NCBI GenBank assembly: GCA_045612665.1
Contig: JAZKZO010000046.1
Location: 1 to 34,942 of the forward strand
Source: RGIG2000 sp045612665
Lineage (GTDB): Bacteria > Bacillota > Clostridia > Oscillospirales > CAG-272
Length of the DNA stretch: 34,942 nt
Reading direction: 5' to 3'
The notes beneath the pieces are model-generated. The model did not search any database and was not told where the DNA came from. It saw only the letters and a list, made by a program, of their open reading frames with translations. The position numbers and the translations under genes are program-made. Position 1 is the stretch's first letter; the number at the start of each line of letters is the position of its first letter. Shown here one piece after another: positions 1 to 7,078 of this stretch.

Positions 1-262
1 CCTATTTATAACCTACACCGACTGCTGTGGTGAGAATTACAACAACACTCTTGTTTTTGTATCGAGTGATCCTCGTAATTTCGGCATTTACAATGGTGGA
101 GACGGTGGCGCTATTCCTATCACGACATTGCACGCGCACGCACCAGAAATTGTGCTTGATGATGGTCAGTATTACATTACCACCTGCGGTTGGCTTGGCT
201 ACAATGATGTTCCTATCCCTGGAGCCGTTGCTATCGCAAAGCTTGATTTCAAGGAAGAATAA
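1..262 (+). CDS. C-terminal fragment of a probable beta-propeller glycosidase (GH43/GH32-like)
   Basis: The 5' end lies outside the window. The reading frame whose codons begin at position 2 stays open from the edge to a TAA at 260-262 and gives 86 residues. The tail holds HAPEIV-LDDGQYYIT-TCGW and ends in an IAKLDF strand. From memory this resembles the last blade of five-bladed propeller glycosidases (GH43/GH32-like), where a HAPE/GxYY segment precedes a GxxxAxL strand. No catalytic residue can be assigned because the active-site blades are missing. The stop is followed directly by a strong hairpin terminator shared with the convergent gene. The family call is an inference from a short tail; that this is the coding frame is much firmer. 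Confidence 0.5.
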   Translation, partial: LFITYTDCCGENYNNTLVFVSSDPRNFGIYNGGDGGAIPITTLHAHAPEIVLDDGQYYITTCGWLGYNDVPIPGAVAIAKLDFKEE

Positions 263-264
263 AC

Positions 265-294
265 AAAAAATCGCACACGAGGTGCGATTTTTTT
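265..294. terminator. Bidirectional intrinsic terminator
   Basis: A six-A run and TCGCAC (265-276) pair with GTGCGA and a T run (282-293) around a five-base loop. The T run serves the + gene ending at 262 and the A run serves the - gene whose stop codon is at 293-295, so one hairpin can end both convergent transcripts. Confidence 0.85.
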
Positions 295-679
295 ATTTTA
301 GCTTTGAATAAGTCTTTGCAACAAATTTCTCGGAAAAGACAATAAATCTTTCATGTGTGCCCTCACCGATAAGTCCTGTTTCGTCATACGCCTTTAAGTC
401 AAATGAGATTTTTCTTCCGTCAACGCCTGTAACGGTTGCGACAGCCTTAACCTTCATACCAACCGGTGTTGCGCTAAGGTGTGAAATATTAAGCAACGTG
501 CCAACGGTGCTAGCGCCCTCGTCAAGCTCTGCCATAACGCATTTATAGGCGCTCTCTTCCATTAACGCGCACATTCTTGGCGTTGCAAAAACCTCTAAAA
601 GACCGCTTCCTATCATTTTTGCGGTATCGTTTTCCGAAATGGTAATTTCGGTTGTATATTCCATTCCTATCTCTATCAT
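293..679 (-). CDS. FlK-like hot-dog thioesterase family protein
   Basis: The 128-residue protein matches the single-domain hot-dog thioesterases related to fluoroacetyl-CoA thioesterase FlK. The segment FATPRMCALMEESA carries Thr33 and Glu41/Glu42, and NISHLSATPVG carries His67. These fit the Thr-Glu-His catalytic arrangement known for FlK. The family hydrolyses small acyl-CoA thioesters; most clostridial members are uncharacterised, so the substrate is unknown. The start is supported by AAGGAG about eight bases upstream of the ATG. It lies 12 bases downstream of the XRE regulator gene at 692 and is probably co-transcribed with it. It has no signal peptide or membrane segment and should be cytosolic. 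Confidence 0.75.
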   Translation of the reverse strand: MIEIGMEYTTEITISENDTAKMIGSGLLEVFATPRMCALMEESAYKCVMAELDEGASTVGTLLNISHLSATPVGMKVKAVATVTGVDGRKISFDLKAYDETGLIGEGTHERFIVFSEKFVAKTYSKLK

Positions 680-691
680 TTTAAGTTCTCC

Positions 692-1282
692 TTATCTCTT
701 CTTCATCAAAAACATCATAACAACGATAACCTGAAGTGGCACACCTATTAGGTAAATCGGCCACAAAATATAGCTTTTTGCCAAGAAAAACAGGAAAATA
801 GCCGTCAGTAGCGTCCATATGAAAATTGAGTCGATAACGAGTCTGAAAACGTACGCCTTAAGCCCTCTTGAGGTAAAGGAAAGAGCGACACAGGATACAG
901 GCAATGCCCAAATAAATATGTGCCAATAATACGCCCCTTCTCTTATAAGTCCCGAATACACAAATGCGATGGTGGCAACAATCCAAACGGTAGCCAACGC
1001 AAGGCCGTAGATGCCGAAGCGATACTTCAAGGTTTGCTTATAATCCATTTGTGGCTTTTCAAGCTCCTCAACCTCGCCACTGATTAGCGTATTCATATCA
1101 ATTCCGTAAAATTCGCATAGCTGATTAAGCACATTTATATCGGGCAAGGTATCTCCGTGCTCCCAACGGGAAACCGCCTTATCGGAGTAATTAAGCTTCT
1201 CTGCAAGCTCCGCCTGAGTGAGTCCCGACTGCTTTCTAAAATGCGCCAAATTCTTCGCAATTATAGGCTTTATATCCGTCAT
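692..1282 (-). CDS. XRE-family regulator with four C-terminal membrane segments
   Basis: Residues 1 to about 62 form an XRE/Cro helix-turn-helix: GLTQAELAEKLNYSDKAVSRWE is the typical recognition region. After a linker with several acidic residues come four hydrophobic stretches beginning near FGIYGLALATVW, YYWHIFIWALPV, VFRLVIDSIFIW and YILWPIYLIGVP, and the protein ends in KKR. It is therefore likely a membrane-tethered DNA-binding protein. I chose the ATG at 1282 because GAGAG sits just upstream; an in-frame GTG four codons earlier (1294) has no good ribosome site. A sigma-A promoter is visible at 1388-1416. Ligand and target genes are unknown; self-regulation and control of the adjacent thioesterase are plausible inferences. 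Confidence 0.82.
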   Translation of the reverse strand: MTDIKPIIAKNLAHFRKQSGLTQAELAEKLNYSDKAVSRWEHGDTLPDINVLNQLCEFYGIDMNTLISGEVEELEKPQMDYKQTLKYRFGIYGLALATVWIVATIAFVYSGLIREGAYYWHIFIWALPVSCVALSFTSRGLKAYVFRLVIDSIFIWTLLTAIFLFFLAKSYILWPIYLIGVPLQVIVVMMFLMKKR

Positions 1283-1610
1283 TTTAACTCTCACTTTCCG
1301 AGAATTGCCATATTTTTGGTAATTTTCTTAAGATTTTAGCCGAAAAATCGAGGTCAAAAGGCTCGCTTTTTCGGTTTGTTTTTCTATATTATACACCTTT
1401 GCGCGCGAAAAATCAAGTGTTTTTTCCTTTTAGCAAAAGGATTTCTCACTTTTGTAGAGTCGTTATCTAACGATTTGAGAGGTCTGAGAAAAATTTTTAG
1501 AGGGATTTTTTAGAAAATGTCCTTTGATTGGCGCTACCTCTTTGATAATATATACTTGTGAGGCGTGCCCTGCACGTCAAGACATTAACGTTTTATGCTT
1601 AGAGGTTAAA
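1283..1610. other. Divergent intergenic region with several hairpins
   Basis: This region separates the XRE gene (-) from the fusion gene (+). Besides the XRE promoter it holds a GC-capped long hairpin at about 1340-1374 (CCGAAAAA pairing with TTTTTCGG plus CGAG/CTCG, one mismatch), a six-base-stem hairpin CCTTTT/AAAAGG at 1427-1441, and a six-base-stem hairpin TCGTTA/TAACGA at 1462-1475. I see no coding frame in it that I would defend. A + strand promoter for the fusion gene is likely in 1515-1570 but I could not pick one pair of boxes with confidence. Confidence 0.55.
1388..1416 (-). promoter_or_regulatory. Sigma-A promoter of the XRE/thioesterase genes
   Basis: On the - strand, TTGATT (1416-1411) is followed after 17 bases by a consensus TATAAT (1393-1388). 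The transcript would carry a leader of about 100 bases that includes the 1340-1374 hairpin. Confidence 0.7.
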
Positions 1611-3419
1611 ATGGAAAAGAAGGTTATACCGATTTTTTATGCCTGTGATGATGCGTTTGTGAAGTACACAATCGTTTCTCTTTCCTCAATGATAGAAAAC
1701 GCATCGAAAAATTACGCATACAAAATCCATGTTCTTTATACTAACATATCCGACGAGATGAAGACTCGTCTTTTGGCGCTTCAAAACGACAATTTCACAA
1801 TCGAATTTGTAAACGTTAGCGAATATCTTGAAAGCGTTACAAAGGATTTGCCTGTGCGCCACTACTACTCTAAAACCACGTATTACAGATTCTTTATTTC
1901 GGAAATGTTCGACTATGATAAGGCTATCTACGTTGACAGCGACACTATCGTTCTCGGCGATATCAGCGAGCTTTACAATACCGATATTGGCGACTCTTAC
2001 CTTGGCGCTTGCCACGAGCAGGCTATGGTACAGGTTGACGTTTACGGAACGTACTGCGAGGAAGTGGTTGGCGTTTCAAGAAATAATTTCTTTAATGCCG
2101 GACTTATGCTCATCAATTGCGACAAATTCAGAGAAAAGCAGGTTTTAAACAGCTTTTTATACTATCTTGGTGAGTACAATTTCGTTGTAACGCAGGATGA
2201 GGACTATCTCAATCTCATTTGCAAGGACCACGTATTTTGGCTTGACCAAAAATGGAACACCGAGCTTACCGACGGTCTTGAATATGATTACGACTTCAAG
2301 AGTGCGAATATTCTCCACTATATTATGGTAAACAAGCCTTGGCATTACAAGAATTGCAGAGGCGCGGATATCTTTTGGAAATACGCATCTACCACCTCGG
2401 TTTATTCGCTTATAAAGGGTGAGCTTGATTCATATACCGACGAGCAAAGAGAAAACGATGCGCGCTCGGCTGAGCATCTTGCTCAAATGGCTCGTGATGA
2501 AATCGACCGTGATGACAACTATCAAAAGATGCTTAACGAGAAAAAGCGCTCCCCTTACAGAGTTGCGCTTCTCGAAAAAATAGCAAAATATGAAAAGGAA
2601 GGGCGCTTCGACGAGGACGTTGAGGACGACCCACCGTCGAGAATGATTATGCCTGATGAGATTGACTATCTCAGACGTTCTCTTGGTGCGAAGATAAAAA
2701 CCGCTATCGCACACAAAAAGGCAAAGATTTTCTTGAAAACAATTCTTGACAAGAAAATCATGATTATCAAGGATATTAAGGGCGTTGAAAACTTCTCTTC
2801 TCTCACATCTGGTGCTATAGTTACCTGTAACCACTTCAACGCCTTTGATAGCTTTGCAATTCAAGAGGCTTATCACGCATCAAAGCAGTGGCCAAAGAGA
2901 AAGTTCTATCGCGTTATAAGAGAAGGTAATTATACATCGTTCCCAGGCTTTTTTGGAGAGCTTATGCGCCATTTCTATACACTTCCCTTGTCATCTAATA
3001 TAAAGACTATGGCGAAGTTCACAGATGCGACAAATACGCTCTTGCAAAAGGGAAATTTCGTTTTGTTCTATCCTGAGCAGGCTATGTGGTGGAATTATCG
3101 CAAGCCAAGACCGCTTAAGGTTGGCGCTTATAAATTCGCCATCAAGAATAACGTTCCTGTTCTTCCCTGCTTTATCACGATGAAGGACTCGGATATTTTG
3201 GGTGAGGATTTAAGACGCGAAATAAAGGATTTCGACGTAAGTGAAAACTTCGTTCCCGACGGATTTTACGTACAGGAATACACAATTCACATAGGTGAGC
3301 CGATTTACGCGAGAAGCGACCTTAGCGCAAGACAAAATATGGAATATTTGGCAAATCGCAATTTCGAGGTTTGGAAGGAAATTTACGAGCGCGAATACGG
3401 AATGCCACTTGAATATTAA
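1611..3419 (+). CDS. GT8 glycosyltransferase fused to PlsC-type acyltransferase
   Basis: The product has 602 residues from the ATG at 1611, which has AGAGG six bases upstream; an upstream in-frame ATG at 1524 has no ribosome site. Residues 1 to about 270 are a GT8 (LgtC-like) nucleotide-sugar glycosyltransferase: the metal-binding DSD is at 109-111 in YVDSDTIVLGDISELY, FNAGLMLIN is at 161-169, and the HY of NILHYIMVNKPWHY gives His236. Residues 280-345 are a charged linker. Residues 375-602 are a glycerolipid acyltransferase: the HX4D catalytic pair is His408/Asp413 in CNHFNAFD, the second substrate block reads YPEQ (487-490) where most members have FPEG, and NVPVLPC follows. No membrane span or signal peptide is evident, so the protein would sit at the inner membrane face. 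Synthesis of an acylated glycolipid or glycopolymer is an inference; sugar donor and acceptor cannot be read from the sequence. Confidence 0.88.
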   Translation: MEKKVIPIFYACDDAFVKYTIVSLSSMIENASKNYAYKIHVLYTNISDEMKTRLLALQNDNFTIEFVNVSEYLESVTKDLPVRHYYSKTTYYRFFISEMFDYDKAIYVDSDTIVLGDISELYNTDIGDSYLGACHEQAMVQVDVYGTYCEEVVGVSRNNFFNAGLMLINCDKFREKQVLNSFLYYLGEYNFVVTQDEDYLNLICKDHVFWLDQKWNTELTDGLEYDYDFKSANILHYIMVNKPWHYKNCRGADIFWKYASTTSVYSLIKGELDSYTDEQRENDARSAEHLAQMARDEIDRDDNYQKMLNEKKRSPYRVALLEKIAKYEKEGRFDEDVEDDPPSRMIMPDEIDYLRRSLGAKIKTAIAHKKAKIFLKTILDKKIMIIKDIKGVENFSSLTSGAIVTCNHFNAFDSFAIQEAYHASKQWPKRKFYRVIREGNYTSFPGFFGELMRHFYTLPLSSNIKTMAKFTDATNTLLQKGNFVLFYPEQAMWWNYRKPRPLKVGAYKFAIKNNVPVLPCFITMKDSDILGEDLRREIKDFDVSENFVPDGFYVQEYTIHIGEPIYARSDLSARQNMEYLANRNFEVWKEIYEREYGMPLEY

Positions 3420-3424
3420 GCAAA

Positions 3425-3456
3425 TAAAAAACGCACTCAACGAGTGCGTTTTTATC
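3425..3456. terminator. Bidirectional intrinsic terminator (copy 1 of an identical pair)
   Basis: A 12-base stem (3427-3438 with 3442-3453) around the loop AAC, with A runs on one side and T runs on the other. It separates the convergent fusion gene and DUF4349 gene. The 29 bases from 3425 to 3453 are identical to 4299-4327. Confidence 0.9.
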
Positions 3457-3464
3457 GTTCAAGT

Positions 3465-4196
3465 TTATTTTGCGCGATTTCTGCGCTTTTTAGCAATTCC
3501 AATGCTTCCAAAAACTATAGCTAACGTTATGGCGGGAGTCAGCATAAATACGGCAAGCACAGGAAAAACGTCCATAAAGCTAACGCCCTCTTCTATCGTT
3601 ACTATTATAGTTGAATAATTCACATCACTGTCATAATTTTTAATAAGAAGCTCAATTGACTGAATCTCCGCATCAACCTTTGATATTTCGTTTATCACGT
3701 TCATTCTGTCGGATGCCGAAATCGTTGAGCTGTTGAGCATTTCCGAAAGCAACGTCTTTCTTTGCTCCAAGGCGGTTTTCTCAGCTACCGCATCAACATA
3801 AGCCGTCGTTATATCGGTTGTGCTGACACTTTTATCTATAAGCTTTCCGTATCCCTCTATTGCATTAACAAACTCATCAAGCTTTTCGGTGGGTACTCTG
3901 TAAGTTATTCTGACGTAGCTGCAGTCTCCGTCGCTATATTTTTCATTACTGTTCTCAATATAACCGCCTAAAGCATCACTTTTTTCGTTTATGTCATTTT
4001 TAAGCGAGGAAACGTCCTTTGCCTCAAGATCGAGGTAAACGGTATAAATTATTTTCCTGTTAAGCGGATTGTTGACAATTGTATTTTGCGATGAGCTTGG
4101 CCCCTCCGATGCATCATAATCACCGTGCTCCGGAGCGCAGGCAAAAAGCGAAATACACAAAGCAATCACCGTTAATAATGTTAGTATTTTTCTCAT
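3465..4196 (-). CDS. DUF4349-type lipoprotein
   Basis: The 243-residue protein begins MRKILTLLTVIALCISLFAC, a lipoprotein signal with lipobox LFAC and the lipid-modified Cys at residue 20. The body contains the DUF4349 pattern: an extracytoplasmic strand region (YTVYLDLEAKDVSSL), YRVPTEKLDEFV, a long helical coiled-coil segment from about 130 to 185 (TTAYVDAVAEKTALEQRK to SKVDAEIQSIELL), then STIIVTIEE. A hydrophobic segment near 212-232 followed by KKRRNR would anchor the C-terminus with a cytoplasmic tail. The protein would therefore be held at both ends on the outer membrane face. DUF4349 proteins have no established biochemical role. The start is backed by AAAGGAGGT, and a promoter candidate lies at 4227-4255. 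Confidence 0.85.
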   Translation of the reverse strand: MRKILTLLTVIALCISLFACAPEHGDYDASEGPSSSQNTIVNNPLNRKIIYTVYLDLEAKDVSSLKNDINEKSDALGGYIENSNEKYSDGDCSYVRITYRVPTEKLDEFVNAIEGYGKLIDKSVSTTDITTAYVDAVAEKTALEQRKTLLSEMLNSSTISASDRMNVINEISKVDAEIQSIELLIKNYDSDVNYSTIIVTIEEGVSFMDVFPVLAVFMLTPAITLAIVFGSIGIAKKRRNRAK

Positions 4197-4226
4197 AAAA
4201 GTACCTCCTTTGATCTTTCTGATTAT

Positions 4227-4255
4227 AGTTTAGCACACAATTTTCAGTTTTGCAA
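4227..4255 (-). promoter_or_regulatory. Promoter candidate of the DUF4349 gene
   Basis: On the - strand, TTGCAA is followed after 17 bases by TAAACT; a TATAAT four bases further downstream is an alternative -10 but with a poor spacing. Confidence 0.45.
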
Positions 4256-4298
4256 GCAATAAAAGCTTACATTTTGTAAACTTTCGGTTTGCACAAAG

Positions 4299-4330
4299 TA
4301 AAAAACGCACTCAACGAGTGCGTTTTTGTT
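4299..4330 (-). terminator. Intrinsic terminator of the secreted-protein gene (copy 2 of an identical pair)
   Basis: It has the same 12-base stem and AAC loop as 3425-3453, and lies just past the stop codon (4332-4334) of the - strand gene. On the - strand the stem is followed by a run of T. Confidence 0.88.
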
Positions 4331-4331
4331 T

Positions 4332-5966
4332 TTATTCTTGTTCGTCCTTTGGCTCGATTGGAACAATGATATCAATATCGGTTCTTCCTACAAGCTCTGC
4401 AATTTTTCTAAACGTTACAACGTTAAGAGTTACACCGCCCTGTGTTACCTCGCCTGCGTAAGTGCCGTCCTTTTGAACATAGGTAACTGTGCCGTCCTCG
4501 ATTGTGTAGATTGCCATAACGAGTTTCAAATCAACCTCATCCTTGGTAAAGCCGTTTATATAGCAATTTACTACGCTATAATCAAGTGGCATATCAACCT
4601 TGATGCCCTTTGCAGCGCCGAGTGTGCCATCGCTCATAACGAAGCTATTTGTACCGAATTTTTCTGCGTTTGCAATAAACACACCGAAGGTTGCGCTCTT
4701 GTTATTTGCATCTAGATATGCTTGATATTCAGCGAGAGCCTCTTGATTTATCTCGTAGCCGTAGAAAATTCCGTAGCCACCGTTTTCTCTAATTGAATAG
4801 CCAAGTGGAGTAAATACAGCAGGCACTTCCTTTGAAACTCTTGCACCACAATTTGGGCAGTAGGAGTCGATTGTAAAGTCCTTGCCAAGGTTTTCGAAGT
4901 TTTCGCCCAAAACGAGCTGATAGTTACATTCCTTGCAAACTACCTTGAATGAGGTTGCGCTAAGGTCTTGAGCCATCTTAGTATCAACAATAGCTGCCTT
5001 GAAGGCTGCAAGTGAATCGGCATTAGTTATATTGAATGTTCCACCGTTTACTACAAGTGTACCGTCAAAAGTAGCAGATGATGGATTTCTATAGAAATAA
5101 TCTGCGCTTGTAAGAGTTATATTTCCACCCTCAATATAGATGTTTCCATATCCCTCGGTTGAGCCAGTGCTGTTATAGTTAACAAGGCGGCTTACAAGCT
5201 CAATAGTTGCGCTCTCATAAATATAGATGTTGTAATCTCTTGCATTGCTGTCAGTTGAAAGGAAGCTCCATGTTCCTGCATTTCCGGTTTGAGGTCTTAA
5301 CAGCTTTCCATAAACATAAATGTTAAGGCTCTTTGAACCGATATGGTTCCAAATTGTAATAAATGCGCTACTGTCTTTGTTAGAATGAACTGTAACATCC
5401 TTGCCGAAGAACCAAACAACATCCACATTGTTTTTACAGTGTCCGCGATAAACGCCTCCGCCCCAACCGGATGTAACGGTTCCTTGTCCCAAAAGATAAA
5501 AGCTATGGCTGTTTCCACCAAACATCGGACGGTCGCCATTTCCGAGGTTAACTGTTTTTCCGTTCATAACGAGTCTTGTAGTGCAGTTATCACCGCTTAT
5601 TTTTCCGCCACCCTTGGTAAGGTCTATATCGCCTGTAAGAATATAGTTTCCTTCGCCAGCAGCACTACCGTATTCGGTATAGTTTGAAATCTTTGTACAC
5701 TCAATTGTGTAGAGTCTTGTGTCCTCGGTGAAGGTTACGGTTTCGCCTGCCTTCCAAGCACGGCCGTCATCGGTGAAATAAACCGTTACGGTTTCGTTTG
5801 CCTCGGTATTGCCTGTAAGAGTGATTTGAGCTGTTTGATGAACAGTTGCCTGAGTTGTAGAATCTGCGCCTGAGTAAATTGTTACGGTTGCTGCATACGA
5901 GGTAAGTGCAAGCAAGCAAACAAGTGCCGATACCATAACTACGAGCAAGAGTAGCTTCTTTTTCAT
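4332..5966 (-). CDS. Secreted beta-rich protein with two CxxC knuckles, function unknown
   Basis: The 544-residue product starts with MKKK, a hydrophobic core and SYA-A, a Sec signal peptide cleaved near residue 25-26. Residues 40-90 look Ig/Big-like (TVHQTAQITLTGNTEANETVTVYF). Residues 105-315 carry repeated NIYIY/NIYVYG/TLVVNGGTFNIT strands typical of right-handed beta-helix proteins. Next come two CxxC pairs, C344-C347 (CKECNY) and C370-C373 (CPNCGA), as in a zinc ribbon. A C-terminal domain of about 165 residues begins around PAVFTPLGYSIRENGG. No anchor, dockerin or sortase motif is visible. AAGGAG precedes the ATG, and a promoter lies at 6009-6038. It is probably an extracellular or surface carbohydrate- or envelope-associated protein, but no function can be assigned. 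Confidence 0.8.
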   Translation of the reverse strand: MKKKLLLLVVMVSALVCLLALTSYAATVTIYSGADSTTQATVHQTAQITLTGNTEANETVTVYFTDDGRAWKAGETVTFTEDTRLYTIECTKISNYTEYGSAAGEGNYILTGDIDLTKGGGKISGDNCTTRLVMNGKTVNLGNGDRPMFGGNSHSFYLLGQGTVTSGWGGGVYRGHCKNNVDVVWFFGKDVTVHSNKDSSAFITIWNHIGSKSLNIYVYGKLLRPQTGNAGTWSFLSTDSNARDYNIYIYESATIELVSRLVNYNSTGSTEGYGNIYIEGGNITLTSADYFYRNPSSATFDGTLVVNGGTFNITNADSLAAFKAAIVDTKMAQDLSATSFKVVCKECNYQLVLGENFENLGKDFTIDSYCPNCGARVSKEVPAVFTPLGYSIRENGGYGIFYGYEINQEALAEYQAYLDANNKSATFGVFIANAEKFGTNSFVMSDGTLGAAKGIKVDMPLDYSVVNCYINGFTKDEVDLKLVMAIYTIEDGTVTYVQKDGTYAGEVTQGGVTLNVVTFRKIAELVGRTDIDIIVPIEPKDEQE

Positions 5967-6008
5967 ATTGTCTTCTCCTTTTTAAAAAGTAAATTCTTAC
6001 CTATCTTA

Positions 6009-6038
6009 ATTATACTATAATTATCATTTCTTTGTCAA
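6009..6038 (-). promoter_or_regulatory. Promoter of the secreted-protein gene
   Basis: On the - strand, TTGACA (6038-6033) and TATAAT (6014-6009) are both full consensus, with an 18-base spacer. Confidence 0.85.
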
Positions 6039-6113
6039 TATGCACAATTAACAAATCCCCCCCCCCAATTTTTGTGCTTTTTGCACAAAAATAATACGGT
6101 TTTTCAAAACCGG

Positions 6114-6243
6114 ATATCGAGATAAATCCCTGACGGAATTTTCGATATGTTGCTAACGCAACTCGATATGCCTTTGGCTCGATATATTTTCAATTCGACT
6201 TGCAGGGGATTTATCATATCGAGTCGGCAAAGCCGACATATAA
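6114..6243. repeat. Modular palindromic intergenic element
   Basis: The outer arms GATAAATCCC (from 6121) and GGGATTTATC (to about 6215) are inverted. Inside and beyond them the word TCGATAT or its complement recurs at about 6115, 6142, 6163, 6180 and 6216, and between copies sit small perfect hairpins: GTTGC/GCAAC, GCC/GGC and, at the right end, GTCGGC/GCCGAC. It has no open reading frame and looks like a non-autonomous palindromic repeat. From memory it resembles intergenic repeats seen in gut Clostridia, but I cannot verify that here. Confidence 0.65.
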
Positions 6244-6246
6244 ACA

Positions 6247-6271
6247 AAAAGGGCAAGTTAATTGCCCTTTT
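6247..6271 (-). terminator. Terminator of the histidine operon
   Basis: A ten-base stem AAAAGGGCAA/TTGCCCTTTT with a T-rich tail on the - strand, 13 bases past the stop of the last his gene. Confidence 0.88.
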
Positions 6272-6283
6272 CAAGTGTTTTAT

Positions 6284-7078
6284 TTAGAGTATCTCATCAA
6301 GATAGTCTATATACTTATATCCCTTTTTATCAAGCTTTTCCTTTGTTTCGCCAATCAAAAATGCCAGCGTGCCGGTATTATGTGTATCGGAGTTTACAAC
6401 AAGTGGCTTTCCCGATTGTGCTATCTTATCAAGCAAGGAGTCCTCGGGATACGGCTCAGTACGGTAGCCACGGGAGATTGCGCCTGTATTCACCTCAAAT
6501 ACGGCAGGCGTTTTAAGAAGAGCCTCAAGAGCGTCGTTTGATGCCTTTACGTATCTTGGGTGGGTTACGTCGATTATCGGCATAACCTCATTAAACTTTG
6601 TTACGAGGTCAAAGTGAGCTATAATGTCGCACTTTGTTTTATTATAGAGGTCTGCCATAAGGGCAAAATAGTCCTCACAATATGCATAAACGTCGCCACC
6701 GTAGTGCTTGTCCACGTTTTTCTTCATCACCTCGGCACTTGTATCAACGTCGAAATATTCTCCGTTTTTATAGATACAGTGAACTGCGCCAAGAATATAA
6801 TCGGGCTTCCAATCGGGGGCTTCGGAAAAATAATCCTGTTCTATGCCGATATAGATTTTTATCTTATCCTTATACTTTTCTTTTAAATCCTTGATTGTTT
6901 GCACATAAACGGGAACGTCCTCTTTTTTCATAGTCCACGTGGGTTCGAAGGGAAGATGAGAGTGCCCACTAAATCCGATTTCAGTACAACCGAGCTTTAT
7001 TGCCTCGAGCACCATTTCCTCAGGCGTATTTTTGCCGTCGCAAAAGGTTGTGTGCAAATGATAGGTTGACAGCTTCAT
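6284..7078 (-). CDS. hisK: Histidinol-phosphatase, PHP family
   Basis: The 264-residue protein dephosphorylates histidinol phosphate to histidinol, the second-last step of histidine synthesis. It shows the PHP metal-site signature: H7-L-H9 followed by TTFCDG, then GFSGHSH, GIEQDYF, ILGAVHCI, IAHFDLV and VNSDTH. Its length is normal for HisJ/HisK-type enzymes. The ATG at 7078 overlaps the hisIE stop codon (ATGA), so it is translationally coupled as the last gene of the his operon. This supplies the phosphatase that the monofunctional HisB here lacks. The symbol hisK or hisJ depends on nomenclature; the function call is strong from motif and context. Confidence 0.92.
   Translation of the reverse strand: MKLSTYHLHTTFCDGKNTPEEMVLEAIKLGCTEIGFSGHSHLPFEPTWTMKKEDVPVYVQTIKDLKEKYKDKIKIYIGIEQDYFSEAPDWKPDYILGAVHCIYKNGEYFDVDTSAEVMKKNVDKHYGGDVYAYCEDYFALMADLYNKTKCDIIAHFDLVTKFNEVMPIIDVTHPRYVKASNDALEALLKTPAVFEVNTGAISRGYRTEPYPEDSLLDKIAQSGKPLVVNSDTHNTGTLAFLIGETKEKLDKKGYKYIDYLDEIL

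Larger units (their letters stand above)
5967..6283. other. Intergenic region of nested hairpins and repeats
   Basis: It contains, in order: the promoter at 6009-6038, a run of ten C (6057-6066), a nine-base-stem hairpin (6070-6092), a seven-base-stem hairpin CGGTTTT/AAAACCG (about 6098-6113), the modular palindromic repeat at 6114-6243, and the terminator of the histidine operon at 6247-6271. I see no protein-coding gene in it. Confidence 0.7.

Noticed and set aside
27..311. 94-residue + frame at the left edge
   Set aside because: Another frame is open from the window edge to 262, encodes a plausible propeller tail and stops right before a terminator; the 27-311 frame runs through that terminator.
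1524..1610. 29-codon N-terminal extension of the GT8 fusion
   Set aside because: No ribosome site before 1524, while the ATG at 1611 has AGAGG and starts directly with the GT8 fold.
6114..6243. CRISPR-like array from recurring TCGATAT
   Set aside because: The repeated word is only seven bases, spacing is uneven and the intervals are hairpins, not unique spacers; no cas genes are present.
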